Positions 41,039 to 50,028 of a DNA stretch of 64,000 nucleotides are shown here, one piece after another (the stretch's first letter is position 1; the number at the start of each line of letters is the position of its first letter). Below the pieces are notes generated by a model that saw only the letters and a program-made list of their open reading frames with translations, made no database searches and was not told the DNA's origin. Made by a program: the position numbers and the translations under genes. The stretch lies in the NCBI GenBank assembly GCA_964452355.1, contig CAYVKV010000003.1:1-64000 (forward strand). Reading direction: 5' to 3'. The stretch comes from UBA1450 sp964452355 (lineage in GTDB: Bacteria > Patescibacteriota > Microgenomatia > UBA1406 > GWC2-37-13).

Positions 41039-42301
41039 ATGAAATTACCCGCAAAAAAAATCACCGACATACTCCTTTATGTATCAATTGGTATTTTTTT
41101 GTTTGGGTCAGGATATAAACTTGCCGAGTGGAAGATAAAAAATTCCTCTCGAGACCAGCTTACCTACACTGTATTCAATGCGCAAAACAATTTACCAAAA
41201 GGTACGAAGGCTGAAAATGTCGATTTTAGTCTTTTTTGGGACACTTGGGAAAAAGTAGAGCAAAAATATGTTGATCGGGGAAAGATTGATCCACAAAAAA
41301 TGTTTTACGGATCAATAAAAGGTATGGTTGCGTCTGTCGAGGATCCCTATACTTTTTTCCTCACTCCGGAAGAAAACAAACAGTCAAAGGCTGATCTTGG
41401 AGGAAAATTTGAGGGCATTGGGGCCCAGTTGGGTCTTAAAGAAAATCGTATCGTCATAATCGCCCCCCTCAAAGATTCACCGGCTGAAAGTGCTGGCGTG
41501 CTGTCGGGTGACATTATCACCAAAGTTGATGGGGAATCAACAGAAAAATGGACCCTTCTCCAAACCGTTTCAAAAATTCGCGGAGATAATGGAACGGAAG
41601 TAATATTGACAGTCGCTCGCGCAAGTGGTGAAAAAGACATTCCAATCATTCGTCAAGAAATCAAAGTTCCATCGGTAGAACTAACATATGAGAAAAAGAA
41701 TGGAAAAACAGTTGCATATCTTCGACTCAGTCAATTTGGGGACTCGACAAATAATGAATGGGAGACTGCTGCAACTGAAATTGCAGACAAGTGGAGTAAC
41801 AAAGAAATCGCCGGACTCGTACTTGATGTACGCGGCAATCCGGGCGGATATCTTGAAAGTTCGGTATTTATTGCATCGGAATTTTTGGAACAAGGAAAAA
41901 TGGTAGTAAAACAAGAAACAACCAATTCAGATGACCGGGTATATTCGGTGAAAAGAAATGGATTACTGCTTGATATCCCCTTGACCGTACTGATAAATCA
42001 AGGATCGGCATCTGCATCAGAAATTCTTTCTGGAGCATTGCGAGATCACAAACGTGCGACGCTTGTGGGACAAAAAAGCTTTGGAAAAGGATCTGTTCAG
42101 GAAGCGCTTGATCTTCAGGATGGGGCCGGACTGCATGTCACGATTGCAAAATGGCTTTTGCCAAATGGCGAATGGATCAATGGAAAAGGAATAGAGCCGG
42201 AAGTTTTGGTAGAAAATGAGGTAAATGAAGAAAGTACCCTTACCAATGAACAGGATGCTCAACTTCAGAAAGCCCTTGAACTGGTGATAAATGGCAAATA
42301 A
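41039..42301 (+). CDS. ctp: C-terminal processing peptidase (S41 family)
   Basis: This 420-residue serine protease is anchored by an N-terminal membrane helix (ILLYVSIGIFLFGSGYKLA). An S41 N-terminal helix region, a PDZ domain (IIAPLKDSPAESAGVLSGDI) and the S41 catalytic domain follow. The catalytic Ser lies in NQGSASASEIL and the Lys in GQKSFGKGSVQ. LRLSQFGDS and LDVRGNPGGYL are typical. Ctp proteins trim envelope proteins at their C-termini. Its last 11 bases overlap the htrA-type gene. Confidence 0.95.
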   Translation: MKLPAKKITDILLYVSIGIFLFGSGYKLAEWKIKNSSRDQLTYTVFNAQNNLPKGTKAENVDFSLFWDTWEKVEQKYVDRGKIDPQKMFYGSIKGMVASVEDPYTFFLTPEENKQSKADLGGKFEGIGAQLGLKENRIVIIAPLKDSPAESAGVLSGDIITKVDGESTEKWTLLQTVSKIRGDNGTEVILTVARASGEKDIPIIRQEIKVPSVELTYEKKNGKTVAYLRLSQFGDSTNNEWETAATEIADKWSNKEIAGLVLDVRGNPGGYLESSVFIASEFLEQGKMVVKQETTNSDDRVYSVKRNGLLLDIPLTVLINQGSASASEILSGALRDHKRATLVGQKSFGKGSVQEALDLQDGAGLHVTIAKWLLPNGEWINGKGIEPEVLVENEVNEESTLTNEQDAQLQKALELVINGK

Positions 42302-43508
42302 AATAACGTCTATGCGTATGAAACTGGTGAAATTCATAAACATCAAAGTCATAGTATTACTGGTCTCCGCACTCATACTTCTCCTTTCTATTTTTAAAGA
42401 TACGAAAATCATTCAATCATCTCCGTTTGCAAGAATTTTTGATTTTGGCTCAAACATGAAAAGCGATCAAGAGCCTGCAGAAACATCAACAACAAAAATT
42501 GTATCTGAAGAATCTATCGTCATAGAAGTGGTGGAAAACACGCTTCCATCGGTGGTCACTATTGGCATATCAAAAAAAACACGGACCCAGGGTACGATCC
42601 AAATCGATCCAAGCAATCCCTTTGCGCCATTTAAATCCGTTGAAGGTGAGGAAAAAACAATTGAACAAAATATAGGAAGTGGATTTATTATTTCAAAAGA
42701 TGGAATCATTATCACAAATAAGCATGTTGTCCGCGATACTCAAGCCGCATATACCGTCATCACCAACGACCAGAAAGAGTACGATGTCACCAAAATCTAT
42801 CGTGACCCCTTAAACGACCTATCAATACTCAAAATTGAGGCAACTGATCTGAAACCACTTCCTTTGGGAGATTCTTCAAAACTCAAACTTGGTCAGCTTG
42901 CAATAGCAATCGGAACCCCCCTTGGTGAGTTTCAAAACACGATCACAACCGGCATCGTATCGGGTCTTGGACGAGGAATTACCGCCGGATCACCCTATGA
43001 AGGTTTTGTTGAAGAACTCGACAATGTCATACAAACTGATGCGGCAATCAGCCCGGGAAACTCAGGCGGACCACTCCTAAACTCTTCAGGTCAGGTCATT
43101 GGCGTAAATACCGCCATAGCGGGAGAAGGTCAGAATATTGGATTTGCGATTCCGGTCAACGTGGTCAAAGAACTCATCGCAACATTTGAGTCACAAGGAG
43201 GAACATTCGAGCGTCCCTATATCGGCGTACGATACAAAATGATTGATCAGAAAACGGCGATTCTGAATGAAGTTGTTGAAGGTGCGTTTGTTGAAACCAT
43301 TATCAAAGATTCTCCCGCTGACACCGCAGGACTCTTGGAACAGGATATAATCACCCGAGTTGATGGCAAAAAACTCGATGGTGAAAATGATCAAAGTTTG
43401 GCAAAGATTATTCTCAATAAAAAAGTGGGCGACACCATGGATCTTGACGTCTGGCGAGATGGAAAAGTACTCAACATTACGATCATTCTTGAGGCATTTA
43501 GTGAGTAA
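42291..43508 (+). CDS. HtrA/DegP-type serine protease with one PDZ domain
   Basis: This 405-residue S1C protease has an N-terminal membrane helix (VIVLLVSALILLLSIF). The catalytic triad is His145 in ITNKHVV, Asp176 in NDLSIL, and Ser258 in GNSGGPLL. One C-terminal PDZ domain contains DSPADTAGLLEQDIITRVDG. It degrades or refolds damaged envelope proteins. It overlaps ctp by 11 bases, implying coupled translation. ATG 42312 is an alternative start that still keeps the anchor. Confidence 0.94.
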   Translation: MANKITSMRMKLVKFINIKVIVLLVSALILLLSIFKDTKIIQSSPFARIFDFGSNMKSDQEPAETSTTKIVSEESIVIEVVENTLPSVVTIGISKKTRTQGTIQIDPSNPFAPFKSVEGEEKTIEQNIGSGFIISKDGIIITNKHVVRDTQAAYTVITNDQKEYDVTKIYRDPLNDLSILKIEATDLKPLPLGDSSKLKLGQLAIAIGTPLGEFQNTITTGIVSGLGRGITAGSPYEGFVEELDNVIQTDAAISPGNSGGPLLNSSGQVIGVNTAIAGEGQNIGFAIPVNVVKELIATFESQGGTFERPYIGVRYKMIDQKTAILNEVVEGAFVETIIKDSPADTAGLLEQDIITRVDGKKLDGENDQSLAKIILNKKVGDTMDLDVWRDGKVLNITIILEAFSE

Positions 43509-43544
43509 TCTGATATACTACGTATTAGTTAAGTAAAAATTGGT

Positions 43545-44789
43545 ATGCAACAAAATAAGCTACAAACATTAAAGGGATTTCGTGATTTTTTGCCCGTTGA
43601 AAAACGGAAACGGGATTATGTGGCTAAAAAAATCAAAAAATCATTTGAGCTTTCCGGATTTGAACCGCTTGAGACGCCGACTCTTGAGTATGCAAAGCTT
43701 TTACTCGGAAAATATGGAGACGAAGCGGATAAAATGGTCTATACCTTTGAAGATCGCGGCAAACGAATGATTGGACTCCGCTATGACCAAACCGTACCAA
43801 CGGCTCGATTTTTATCTCAATACAGCTCAACGCTTCCAAAATATTTTCGAAGATATCAAATGCAAAACGTATTTCGAGCCGAAAATACACAAAAAGGACG
43901 ATATCGTGAGTTTGCCCAGTGCGACTGCGACATTTTTGGAACAAACTCCGTTATTGCTGATGCTGAAATACTTGCCGTATTTTATGCAACGTACCAAGCA
44001 TTAGGGCTCACCATTTCTCTTCGAATAAATGATCGTCAAACCCTTATCAATACGCTCAAACCGTTTGAAACAAAGGCTGTTTCTGTTTTTTCAATTATTC
44101 AATCGATTGACAAACTTGATAAGTTGCAAAAAGTTGATGTCATGCGGGAGTTAGAAAAAAAAGGAATTGCGCAAGACAAAACACGGGCTATCATTGATGC
44201 CATTCTTTCAACAAAACCGACAGATAACCTCAATCAGATCATTGATTATGCGGAAAATCTTGGCGTCCCCAAGAAGCAAATCGTGTTCACGCCATCTTTG
44301 GCGCGAGGACTGGATTATTACACAGGACTCATTTTTGAAGGAGTTGTGCCGGAATACTCAGGCGGATCAATTGGCGGTGGCGGCAGATACGACAATTTGA
44401 TCAATCAACTGGGTGGACCGGAAATATCTGCGGTAGGATTTGCCATTGGATTTGATCGAACGATTGAAGCGCTTGATGAGCTTAAACTTCTTCCCGCATT
44501 TGATTCGACTGCACAGGTACTCGTCACTATATTTGACGAAGACCTTGCTCGAATTTCAGCTTCCGTTACAAAAACCCTTCGTACAGAAGGAATTCAAACA
44601 GAACTGTATCCGACATCAGCTGATACATTTAAAAAACAAATGAAGTATGCCGATGATAAAAATATTCCATTTGTTATAATATTGGGTCCTGATGAGGCAA
44701 AAGAGAATGTCGCAACACTCAAAGACATGAAAAAGGGGATTGAAGTAAAAGATACCGTAGCAAATCTCATCAACATTATTAAGCGATAA
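43545..44789 (+). CDS. hisS: Histidyl-tRNA synthetase
   Basis: This class II synthetase has 414 residues. It starts LKGFRDFLPVEKRKRDYV. Motif 2 is FRRYQMQNVFRAENTQKGRY, and FAQCDCDIFG follows. The histidine A region is LARGLDYYTGLIFE, motif 3 is AVGFAIGFDRTIEAL, and a C-terminal anticodon domain ends the protein. The release-factor gene follows after 6 bases. Confidence 0.96.
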   Translation: MQQNKLQTLKGFRDFLPVEKRKRDYVAKKIKKSFELSGFEPLETPTLEYAKLLLGKYGDEADKMVYTFEDRGKRMIGLRYDQTVPTARFLSQYSSTLPKYFRRYQMQNVFRAENTQKGRYREFAQCDCDIFGTNSVIADAEILAVFYATYQALGLTISLRINDRQTLINTLKPFETKAVSVFSIIQSIDKLDKLQKVDVMRELEKKGIAQDKTRAIIDAILSTKPTDNLNQIIDYAENLGVPKKQIVFTPSLARGLDYYTGLIFEGVVPEYSGGSIGGGGRYDNLINQLGGPEISAVGFAIGFDRTIEALDELKLLPAFDSTAQVLVTIFDEDLARISASVTKTLRTEGIQTELYPTSADTFKKQMKYADDKNIPFVIILGPDEAKENVATLKDMKKGIEVKDTVANLINIIKR

Positions 44790-44795
44790 TTTTAT

Positions 44796-45515
44796 ATGAA
44801 TATAAATCCAAACATTGTGGTGGTAGAAGCTGCACAAGGCGCAGGAGGAGATGAATCCAAAATCTGGGGAAAGGACCTGCTTGCGTCTTACGCGAAATTT
44901 GCGGATAAAAAAGGATTAAAAGTCCAACAACTTGAAGAGAGTATTTTCCGATTTAATGGTCCGAATGCATTCAACTACTTTAAGAATGAAATTGGCGTCC
45001 ATCGGGTACAAAGAATTCCAACGACTGAAAAACGGGGAAGAATACATACCTCAACGACGGTCATTATTGTCACCCCCCAAATCTTAGCAAGTGAGATCCA
45101 GATTAATAATGCGGATCTCGAATGGCAGTTCTTTCGCTCAAGTGGAGCAGGTGGACAGAATGTCAATAAGGTGTCATCTGCGGTGCGACTGACCCATAAG
45201 CCATCAGGAGTTGTGGTCACGGCAAGCCGAGAACGCACGCAACAAGCAAATCGACAGATCGCTCAAGAACTTCTGGCAGGAAAATTGTATCAACTTGAAG
45301 AAGAGAAGAAAAAAGGACTTCAATTTTCTTACGTCAAGGATGTCGGTACGGGAGATCGAGCTGAAAAAATTCGTACCTACAACTACTCCCAAAGCAGGAT
45401 TACCGACCATCGTATCAATAAAAGCTTTCATAATTTGGAGGATGTAATCGAGAATGGAAAATGGGATAAAGTCTTTGAAACAGTTCAAACAATGCTTAAA
45501 AGTAAATCTACGTGA
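44796..45515 (+). CDS. prfA: Peptide chain release factor 1 lacking domain 1
   Basis: This 239-residue protein ends translation at UAA/UAG. The PCRF start EAAQGAGGDESKIW is followed by VHRVQRIPTTEKRGRIHTS with the codon-reading P-T-T (75-77; RF1 type, not the RF2 SPF). The catalytic GGQ is at 119-121 in SSGAGGQNVNK, then RTYNYSQSRITDHR. RF1 is normally about 360 residues. The first about 100 (domain 1, which contacts the stalk base and RF3) are missing, and hisS ends 6 bases upstream, leaving no room for them. It is next to rpmE, as in many bacteria. Confidence 0.92.
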   Translation: MNINPNIVVVEAAQGAGGDESKIWGKDLLASYAKFADKKGLKVQQLEESIFRFNGPNAFNYFKNEIGVHRVQRIPTTEKRGRIHTSTTVIIVTPQILASEIQINNADLEWQFFRSSGAGGQNVNKVSSAVRLTHKPSGVVVTASRERTQQANRQIAQELLAGKLYQLEEEKKKGLQFSYVKDVGTGDRAEKIRTYNYSQSRITDHRINKSFHNLEDVIENGKWDKVFETVQTMLKSKST

Positions 45516-45540
45516 CAACCCGACAGTTAATTGTTATAAT
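45512..45540 (+). promoter_or_regulatory. Promoter of rpmE
   Basis: GTGACA (45512-45517) overlaps the prfA stop codon. A 17-base spacer leads to a perfect TATAAT (45535-45540). ATG 45550 lies 9 bases after the -10 box, so the leader is a few bases at most. Confidence 0.65.
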
Positions 45541-45549
45541 ACTTTTCTT

Positions 45550-45849
45550 ATGCAGGCAAAAATACATCCACAATTTCATGAAGACGCCATGGTCACCTGT
45601 TCTTGTGGAAGCACATTCACCACCGGCTCAACCAAAAAAAATATCATTGTAGAAGTATGCTCAAAATGCCATCCGTTTTATACCGGTGAGCAGAAATTTT
45701 TGGACACAAAAGGAACGGTTGATAAATTCTTACAGAAAGAAAAACAGGCAAAAGAATATAGAAAGACAGCAGCCTCGAAACGAGACAAAAAACAAAGTTC
45801 ACAAAACAAAAAGACAAAATCTCTCCGAGAACTTCTGGGAGAAGTGTAA
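45550..45849 (+). CDS. rpmE: 50S ribosomal protein L31 (bL31), long basic tail
   Basis: This 99-residue protein has the zinc-type L31 core: MQAKIHPQFHEDAMVTCSCG, then VEVCSKCHPFYTGEQKFLDT. The Cys set CSC...CSKC is complete. A Lys/Gln-rich extension of about 35 residues (RDKKQSSQNKKTKSLRELLG) follows; typical L31 is about 70 residues. ATG 45550 is set by the promoter and family start; the frame upstream overlaps prfA. Confidence 0.92.
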   Translation: MQAKIHPQFHEDAMVTCSCGSTFTTGSTKKNIIVEVCSKCHPFYTGEQKFLDTKGTVDKFLQKEKQAKEYRKTAASKRDKKQSSQNKKTKSLRELLGEV

Positions 45850-45920
45850 TTGCAATAAAGCAAACCATATAGTAAACTGTTTACTCTTGTAATAAATAAA
45901 CACTATTACGGGAATATTCA

Positions 45921-46000
45921 CCAAAACCTGCGGTTTTCCCGATAGACATCGGGATAGAAAACCAAGTTCCTCAGGTTTGTTCGACAAAAATCGAACAAAG
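45921..46000 (+). promoter_or_regulatory. Ribosomal protein L10 leader (autoregulatory)
   Basis: Nested stems lie directly before rplJ: AAACCTG (45924-45930)/CAGGTTT (45972-45978), CGGTTTT (45931-45937)/GAAAACC (45957-45963) and CCCGAT/ATCGGG (45938-45943 and 45948-45953). The internal AAGTTCCT (45964-45971) sits where the L10-leader kink-turn lies. A second hairpin, TTTGTTCGA/TCGAACAAA (45976-45999), shares three bases with the outer stem and could alternate with it near the rplJ start. L10(L12) binding to such leaders represses rplJL. Confidence 0.8.
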
Positions 46001-46010
46001 TGAAATAATC

Positions 46011-46550
46011 ATGCCAAACACACAAAAAAAAGACATTGTAGCTTCGGTCACCGACTCCATCAAAAATGACGCGAACTTCGCCCTCGTAGAGTTTGATAAC
46101 ATTTCGCATATACAATTTGAGGCTATGCGCCGTGATTTGAAAAAAATCGGTGCAAAATTACAGGTTATCAAAAATACTCTCTTTGAAAAGGCGGTCAATC
46201 AACTTTCCCAAACAAATGATTCTTACAAAAAAATCAGAGAACAGAGTTTTCCTCTTCAAAATAAATCTGCACTTCTTACGTTTGCGGAAGATTGGATGAA
46301 TGGACTGAAGAAGTATCAAGAGTTTTCAAAAGAAAATGAACATCTTCTCTTTAAACTGGGACTTATTGAAAAAGTACCATACAATCAAGAAGGATTGACA
46401 AAACTTTCCCTTCTTCCCAGTAAAGGAGAGCTTATTGCAAAGTTTATTGGCATTATAAAAAATCCAATGGCACGAACTACTCGATCTTTGAAATCGCCAT
46501 TGCAAAAATTAGTATACGTTTTGAGTCAACGATCTCAGCAAGCAAATTAA
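46011..46550 (+). CDS. rplJ: 50S ribosomal protein L10 (uL10)
   Basis: This 179-residue protein is the base of the L7/L12 stalk. It starts NTQKKDIVASVTDSIKNDAN and continues with ALVEFDNISHIQFEAMRRDL, KKIGAKLQVIKNTLFEKAV and FAEDW. The C-terminal helix, which binds L12 dimers, includes RSLKSPLQKLVYVLSQRS. It is preceded by an L10 leader and followed after 38 bases by rplL. Confidence 0.94.
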   Translation: MPNTQKKDIVASVTDSIKNDANFALVEFDNISHIQFEAMRRDLKKIGAKLQVIKNTLFEKAVNQLSQTNDSYKKIREQSFPLQNKSALLTFAEDWMNGLKKYQEFSKENEHLLFKLGLIEKVPYNQEGLTKLSLLPSKGELIAKFIGIIKNPMARTTRSLKSPLQKLVYVLSQRSQQAN

Positions 46551-46588
46551 ATTACTCATTACATTTTTAAAGGGGGTGTCACACAAAT

Positions 46589-47011
46589 ATGGCAGACGAA
46601 GAAAATAAAACAGAAATAAAACTTGATGCAAAACTTCAAAAAATTGCAGAGCAAATCGAAAAGCTTACCGTTTTAGAGGTAGCTGATCTTGCAAAATATC
46701 TTGAAGAAAAATTTGGTGTATCTGCAATGCCAATGATGGCAGCAGGTGGAGTGGCAGGAGCAGCACCAGCAGCAGCCGCAGAACCAGCAGAAGAAAAAAC
46801 AGCATTTAATGTTGTTATCACTGGCGCAGGGGAACAGAAACTTGCAGTCATTAAAGCAGTACGAGAACTTCGACAAGATCTCGGACTCATGGATGCAAAG
46901 AAGTTGGTAGAAACACCACCACAAGAACTTATGACCGGCGTTAAAAAAGCAGAAGCTGAAGAAGCAAAAACAAAGCTTGAAGCAGCAGGTGCAACGGTTG
47001 AACTGAAATAA
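46589..47011 (+). CDS. rplL: 50S ribosomal protein L7/L12 (bL12)
   Basis: This 140-residue stalk protein recruits translation GTPases. It has an N-terminal helical dimer domain (KLTVLEVADLAKYLEEKFGV), an Ala-rich hinge (GGVAGAAPAAAAEPAEEK), and a C-terminal domain FNVVITGAGEQKLAVIKAVR and on to AKTKLEAAGATVELK. A strong Shine-Dalgarno (AAAGGGGGTG) lies upstream, in contrast to the leaderless genes. A terminator follows at 47032-47072. Confidence 0.97.
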   Translation: MADEENKTEIKLDAKLQKIAEQIEKLTVLEVADLAKYLEEKFGVSAMPMMAAGGVAGAAPAAAAEPAEEKTAFNVVITGAGEQKLAVIKAVRELRQDLGLMDAKKLVETPPQELMTGVKKAEAEEAKTKLEAAGATVELK

Positions 47012-47031
47012 TAACGAGTCATCATTTGATT

Positions 47032-47072
47032 CAAAAAAAAGAACCTTGTTCTCACACAAGGTTCTTTTTTTA
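47032..47072 (+). terminator. Intrinsic terminator after rplL
   Basis: GAACCTTGT (47041-47049) pairs with ACAAGGTTC (47056-47064) around a 6-base loop and is followed by T7. The A-run before the stem makes it potentially bidirectional. It closes the rplJL unit before gyrB. Confidence 0.93.
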
Positions 47073-47115
47073 TGTTATAATCTTTTTTTAACTTCAATTT
47101 GTGCAGTAATAATAT

Positions 47116-49044
47116 ATGACTACAAAAGGACAAAAGAATGATTATGGCGCAGATTCGATTACCGTTTTAGAGGGTCTCGATCCTGTTCGCAAACGACCGG
47201 GAATGTACATCGGCACCACAAGTCAGCCCGGAGTAAATCATGCGCTGAATGAAATTGTTGATAATGGTATTGATGAAGCTCTTGCAGGGTATGCCACTTC
47301 TATCCGTATTGTCGTCGAAGCTAATGACTATATGACGGTCTTTGATGATGGTCGAGGAATCCCCATTGAGATTGTAGATAAATATAAAAAATCAGCTCTA
47401 GAACTCGTCATGACGATGCTTCATGCGGGAGGAAAATTTGGACAAGGCGCTTATAAAGTTTCAGGAGGACTGCACGGCGTCGGCGCATCGGTCGTCAATG
47501 CACTTTCAGAACATCTCATTGCTGAAGTTAAGCGTGAAGGAAAAGTATATCGACAGGAATATGTTCGAGGCATCCCAAAATACGATGTAAAAGAAGTCGA
47601 GACCTCAATGCTCAATATGCCATTTGCTAACGGAACTGCCATATCCTTCAAACCTGATGCTGAAATTTTTAAAGAAACGATAGAAATAAATTATTCAAAA
47701 TTTAAGAAACAGATTAAAGAAAAAGCCTACCTTATTCCCCATGTCATGTTTCACATTGAGAATAAAAAGGAAATTGATAAAACTGCGTATTACTTTGAAG
47801 GCGGAATCCAATCGCTGATCCGCGATATGAATAAGGGCAAAAAAACCATTCATGATCCCATTTATCTTAAGGATGCAGATGGAGATATTGAGATAGAAGT
47901 GGCAATACAGTTCAATGATTCACTGATTGAAAATGTTCATACCTTTGTGAATGTCATAAATACCGTAGAAGGTGGCACTCACCTTACCGGCTTTCGCTCA
48001 GCGCTCACGAAATCAATAAATACCTATGCAAGTAAGGTCCTTTCAGAAAAAGATTTTAAAGAAAATTTTTCTGGAAATGATATCAAAGAAGGACTATCAG
48101 CGGTCGTATATGTCAAAATGTCCTCAAATGATTTGCAGTTTGAAGGACAAACAAAAACAAAGCTGGGAAATTCTGAAGTTCAATCGGTAGTTCAGACAAA
48201 AGTAAACTCATATCTTGATGTCTATTTTGAAGAAAATCCTCGAGAAGGACGAGAGATCATTGCAAAGATACTTCTTGCGCAACGTGCCCGATTTGCTGCA
48301 AAAGCTGCAAAAGATGCAGTGCTTAGAAAAGGCGCTCTTGAGGGATCAGCTCTTCCCGGAAAACTTGCAGATTGTCAAGAAAAAGATCCCGCAAAATCCG
48401 AAATATTTATCGTTGAAGGAGATTCAGCAGGGGGAAGTGCAAAGGGAGGTCGTAATCGAAAAAATCAGGCAATTTTGCCTTTGTTTGGAAAAATCTTAAA
48501 CACTGAGCGCTATCGACTCGATCGTGTCATCGGATCTGATAAGTTTAAAGACCTTATTGTCGCGCTTGGATCAGGAATTGGAGAACAGTTTGAACTCAGT
48601 AAAGCCCGATATCACAAAATAATTATCATGACCGATGCAGATATTGATGGTTCACATATCAAAACATTGTATCTCACGTTCTTTTTTCGACATCTTACGC
48701 CACTGGTAGAAAACGGCTTCGTATATGTTGCAGTACCTCCTCTTTTTAAGGCTTCAAAAGGGAAGCAAAAATTGTATCTTTATACGGATGCTGATTTAGT
48801 AAAATTCTCTGCCGAACATAAAAATGAAAACTGGATTATTCAAAGGTTTAAAGGTCTAGGAGAAATGAACTCTGAAGAACTGTGGGAAACAACCATGAAT
48901 CCGGATACACGAATCCTTAAACAAATTACCGTTGAAGACAATGAGGAAGCAGATGAAACATTCACCATGCTTATGGGAGAAGAAGTACCACCTCGAAAGA
49001 AGTTTATCACCACTCATGCAAAGTTGGCAGATTTGGATGTGTAA
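47116..49044 (+). CDS. gyrB: DNA gyrase subunit B
   Basis: This ATPase subunit of type IIA topoisomerase has 642 residues. The GHKL ATP site has EIVDNGIDEALAGYA, VFDDGRGIPIEI and GGLHGVGASVVNALS. The Toprim domain has EGDSAGGSAKGGRNRKNQAI and IIMTDADIDGSHI. The C-terminus has QRFKGLGEMNSEELWETTMN. gyrA follows two genes later; the GyrA-box there supports gyrase rather than topoisomerase IV. Confidence 0.96.
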   Translation: MTTKGQKNDYGADSITVLEGLDPVRKRPGMYIGTTSQPGVNHALNEIVDNGIDEALAGYATSIRIVVEANDYMTVFDDGRGIPIEIVDKYKKSALELVMTMLHAGGKFGQGAYKVSGGLHGVGASVVNALSEHLIAEVKREGKVYRQEYVRGIPKYDVKEVETSMLNMPFANGTAISFKPDAEIFKETIEINYSKFKKQIKEKAYLIPHVMFHIENKKEIDKTAYYFEGGIQSLIRDMNKGKKTIHDPIYLKDADGDIEIEVAIQFNDSLIENVHTFVNVINTVEGGTHLTGFRSALTKSINTYASKVLSEKDFKENFSGNDIKEGLSAVVYVKMSSNDLQFEGQTKTKLGNSEVQSVVQTKVNSYLDVYFEENPREGREIIAKILLAQRARFAAKAAKDAVLRKGALEGSALPGKLADCQEKDPAKSEIFIVEGDSAGGSAKGGRNRKNQAILPLFGKILNTERYRLDRVIGSDKFKDLIVALGSGIGEQFELSKARYHKIIIMTDADIDGSHIKTLYLTFFFRHLTPLVENGFVYVAVPPLFKASKGKQKLYLYTDADLVKFSAEHKNENWIIQRFKGLGEMNSEELWETTMNPDTRILKQITVEDNEEADETFTMLMGEEVPPRKKFITTHAKLADLDV

Positions 49045-49085
49045 TATGGTTAACAACACAAAGATTATTAATTAACTTAACTATT

Positions 49086-49598
49086 ATGAATCTAAAAAAA
49101 CTAGGCACCGGAGAAAACCCACCAGAATTTATTAATGTTCTTATAGAAATTCCACAAGGATCACTGATCAAATATGAAATCGATAAGGAATCCGGTTTTA
49201 TATTTGTTGATCGTTTTCATTATACGTCGATGCCGTATCCGTTCAATTATGGATTCATTCCCAATACGATGGCAGAGGATGGCGATCCAACGGACGTCAT
49301 GGTAGTCTCATCTCAACCGATTGCTGTTGGCGTTGTGGTTCCGGTCCGCGTGATTGGAATGCTTGAAATGGAAGATGAGGCGGGAATTGACACGAAAGTC
49401 ATTGCAGTACCAACCTCAAAAGTTGATCCATTTTATGCACATATTCAAGATATTTTGGATCTTGATGAACCAACGAGAAATAAGATCAAACACTTTTTTG
49501 ATCATTACAAGGAGCTCGAACCAAATAAATGGGTGAAAACAAAAGAGTTTTTAGGAAAAGGGGAAGCGATGAAAAATATTGAAAAATCAATTACCTAA
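49086..49598 (+). CDS. ppa: Inorganic pyrophosphatase (family I)
   Basis: This enzyme hydrolyses PPi and pulls biosynthesis forward. In 170 residues it has VLIEIPQGSLIKYEIDKESG, RFHYTSMPYPFNYGFIPNT, and the metal site EDGDPTDVMV. DILDLDEPTRNKIKHFFDHY and KEFLGKGEAM follow. It lies between gyrB and an RDD-family gene on the same strand. Confidence 0.95.
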   Translation: MNLKKLGTGENPPEFINVLIEIPQGSLIKYEIDKESGFIFVDRFHYTSMPYPFNYGFIPNTMAEDGDPTDVMVVSSQPIAVGVVVPVRVIGMLEMEDEAGIDTKVIAVPTSKVDPFYAHIQDILDLDEPTRNKIKHFFDHYKELEPNKWVKTKEFLGKGEAMKNIEKSIT

Positions 49599-49619
49599 TT
49601 ATTCATTTAATACAAATAT

Positions 49620-50000
49620 ATGTCTCAATCAAATCAAAAGGCAGGATTTTGGGTACGTTTTGTTGCAGCACTTATTGACGGATTAATCTTAATGGCTGTT
49701 GGATTTTTGCTTGGGGGCCTTCTTAAGAATAATCAGCTTTTATCAACACTCATTGGCGCATCATACTCAATATATTTTTGGGTTAAACAAGACGGTATGA
49801 CGATTGGAAAAAAAGTAATGAAAATAAAAGTAGTTCGTGTCGATGGGAAGCCGATTGATTGGATGACTGCTGGACTTCGCTATGTCGGATATTTTGCATC
49901 TGCAATACCGCTTTTTGCCGGGTTTATCTGGGTTGCATTTGATAAAGATAGTCAAGGTTTCCATGACAAAATTGCAGGAACATATGTTGTAAAGGCCTAA
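49620..50000 (+). CDS. RDD-family membrane protein
   Basis: This 126-residue protein has AGFWVRFVAALIDGLILMAV (the R..A..ID start of RDD proteins). A second helix near SYSIYFWV leads to DGMTIGKKVMKIKVVRVDG and a third helix, and the protein ends with SQGFHDKIAGTYVV. RDD proteins are small membrane proteins, some linked to ion transport; the role here is unknown. It lies 28 bases before gyrA. Confidence 0.87.
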   Translation: MSQSNQKAGFWVRFVAALIDGLILMAVGFLLGGLLKNNQLLSTLIGASYSIYFWVKQDGMTIGKKVMKIKVVRVDGKPIDWMTAGLRYVGYFASAIPLFAGFIWVAFDKDSQGFHDKIAGTYVVKA

Positions 50001-50028
50001 ATAATAATTTTCTTTTAATTGTAGACAC

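Noticed and set aside
44796..45515. RF2 or PrfH-type rescue factor
   Set aside because: The codon-reading motif is P-T-T with HTS following, as in RF1; it sits beside rpmE and hisS rather than rtcB.
46636..47133. Minus-strand frames of 128-165 residues opposite rplL
   Set aside because: They are produced by the Ala-rich codons of rplL and run through its terminator.
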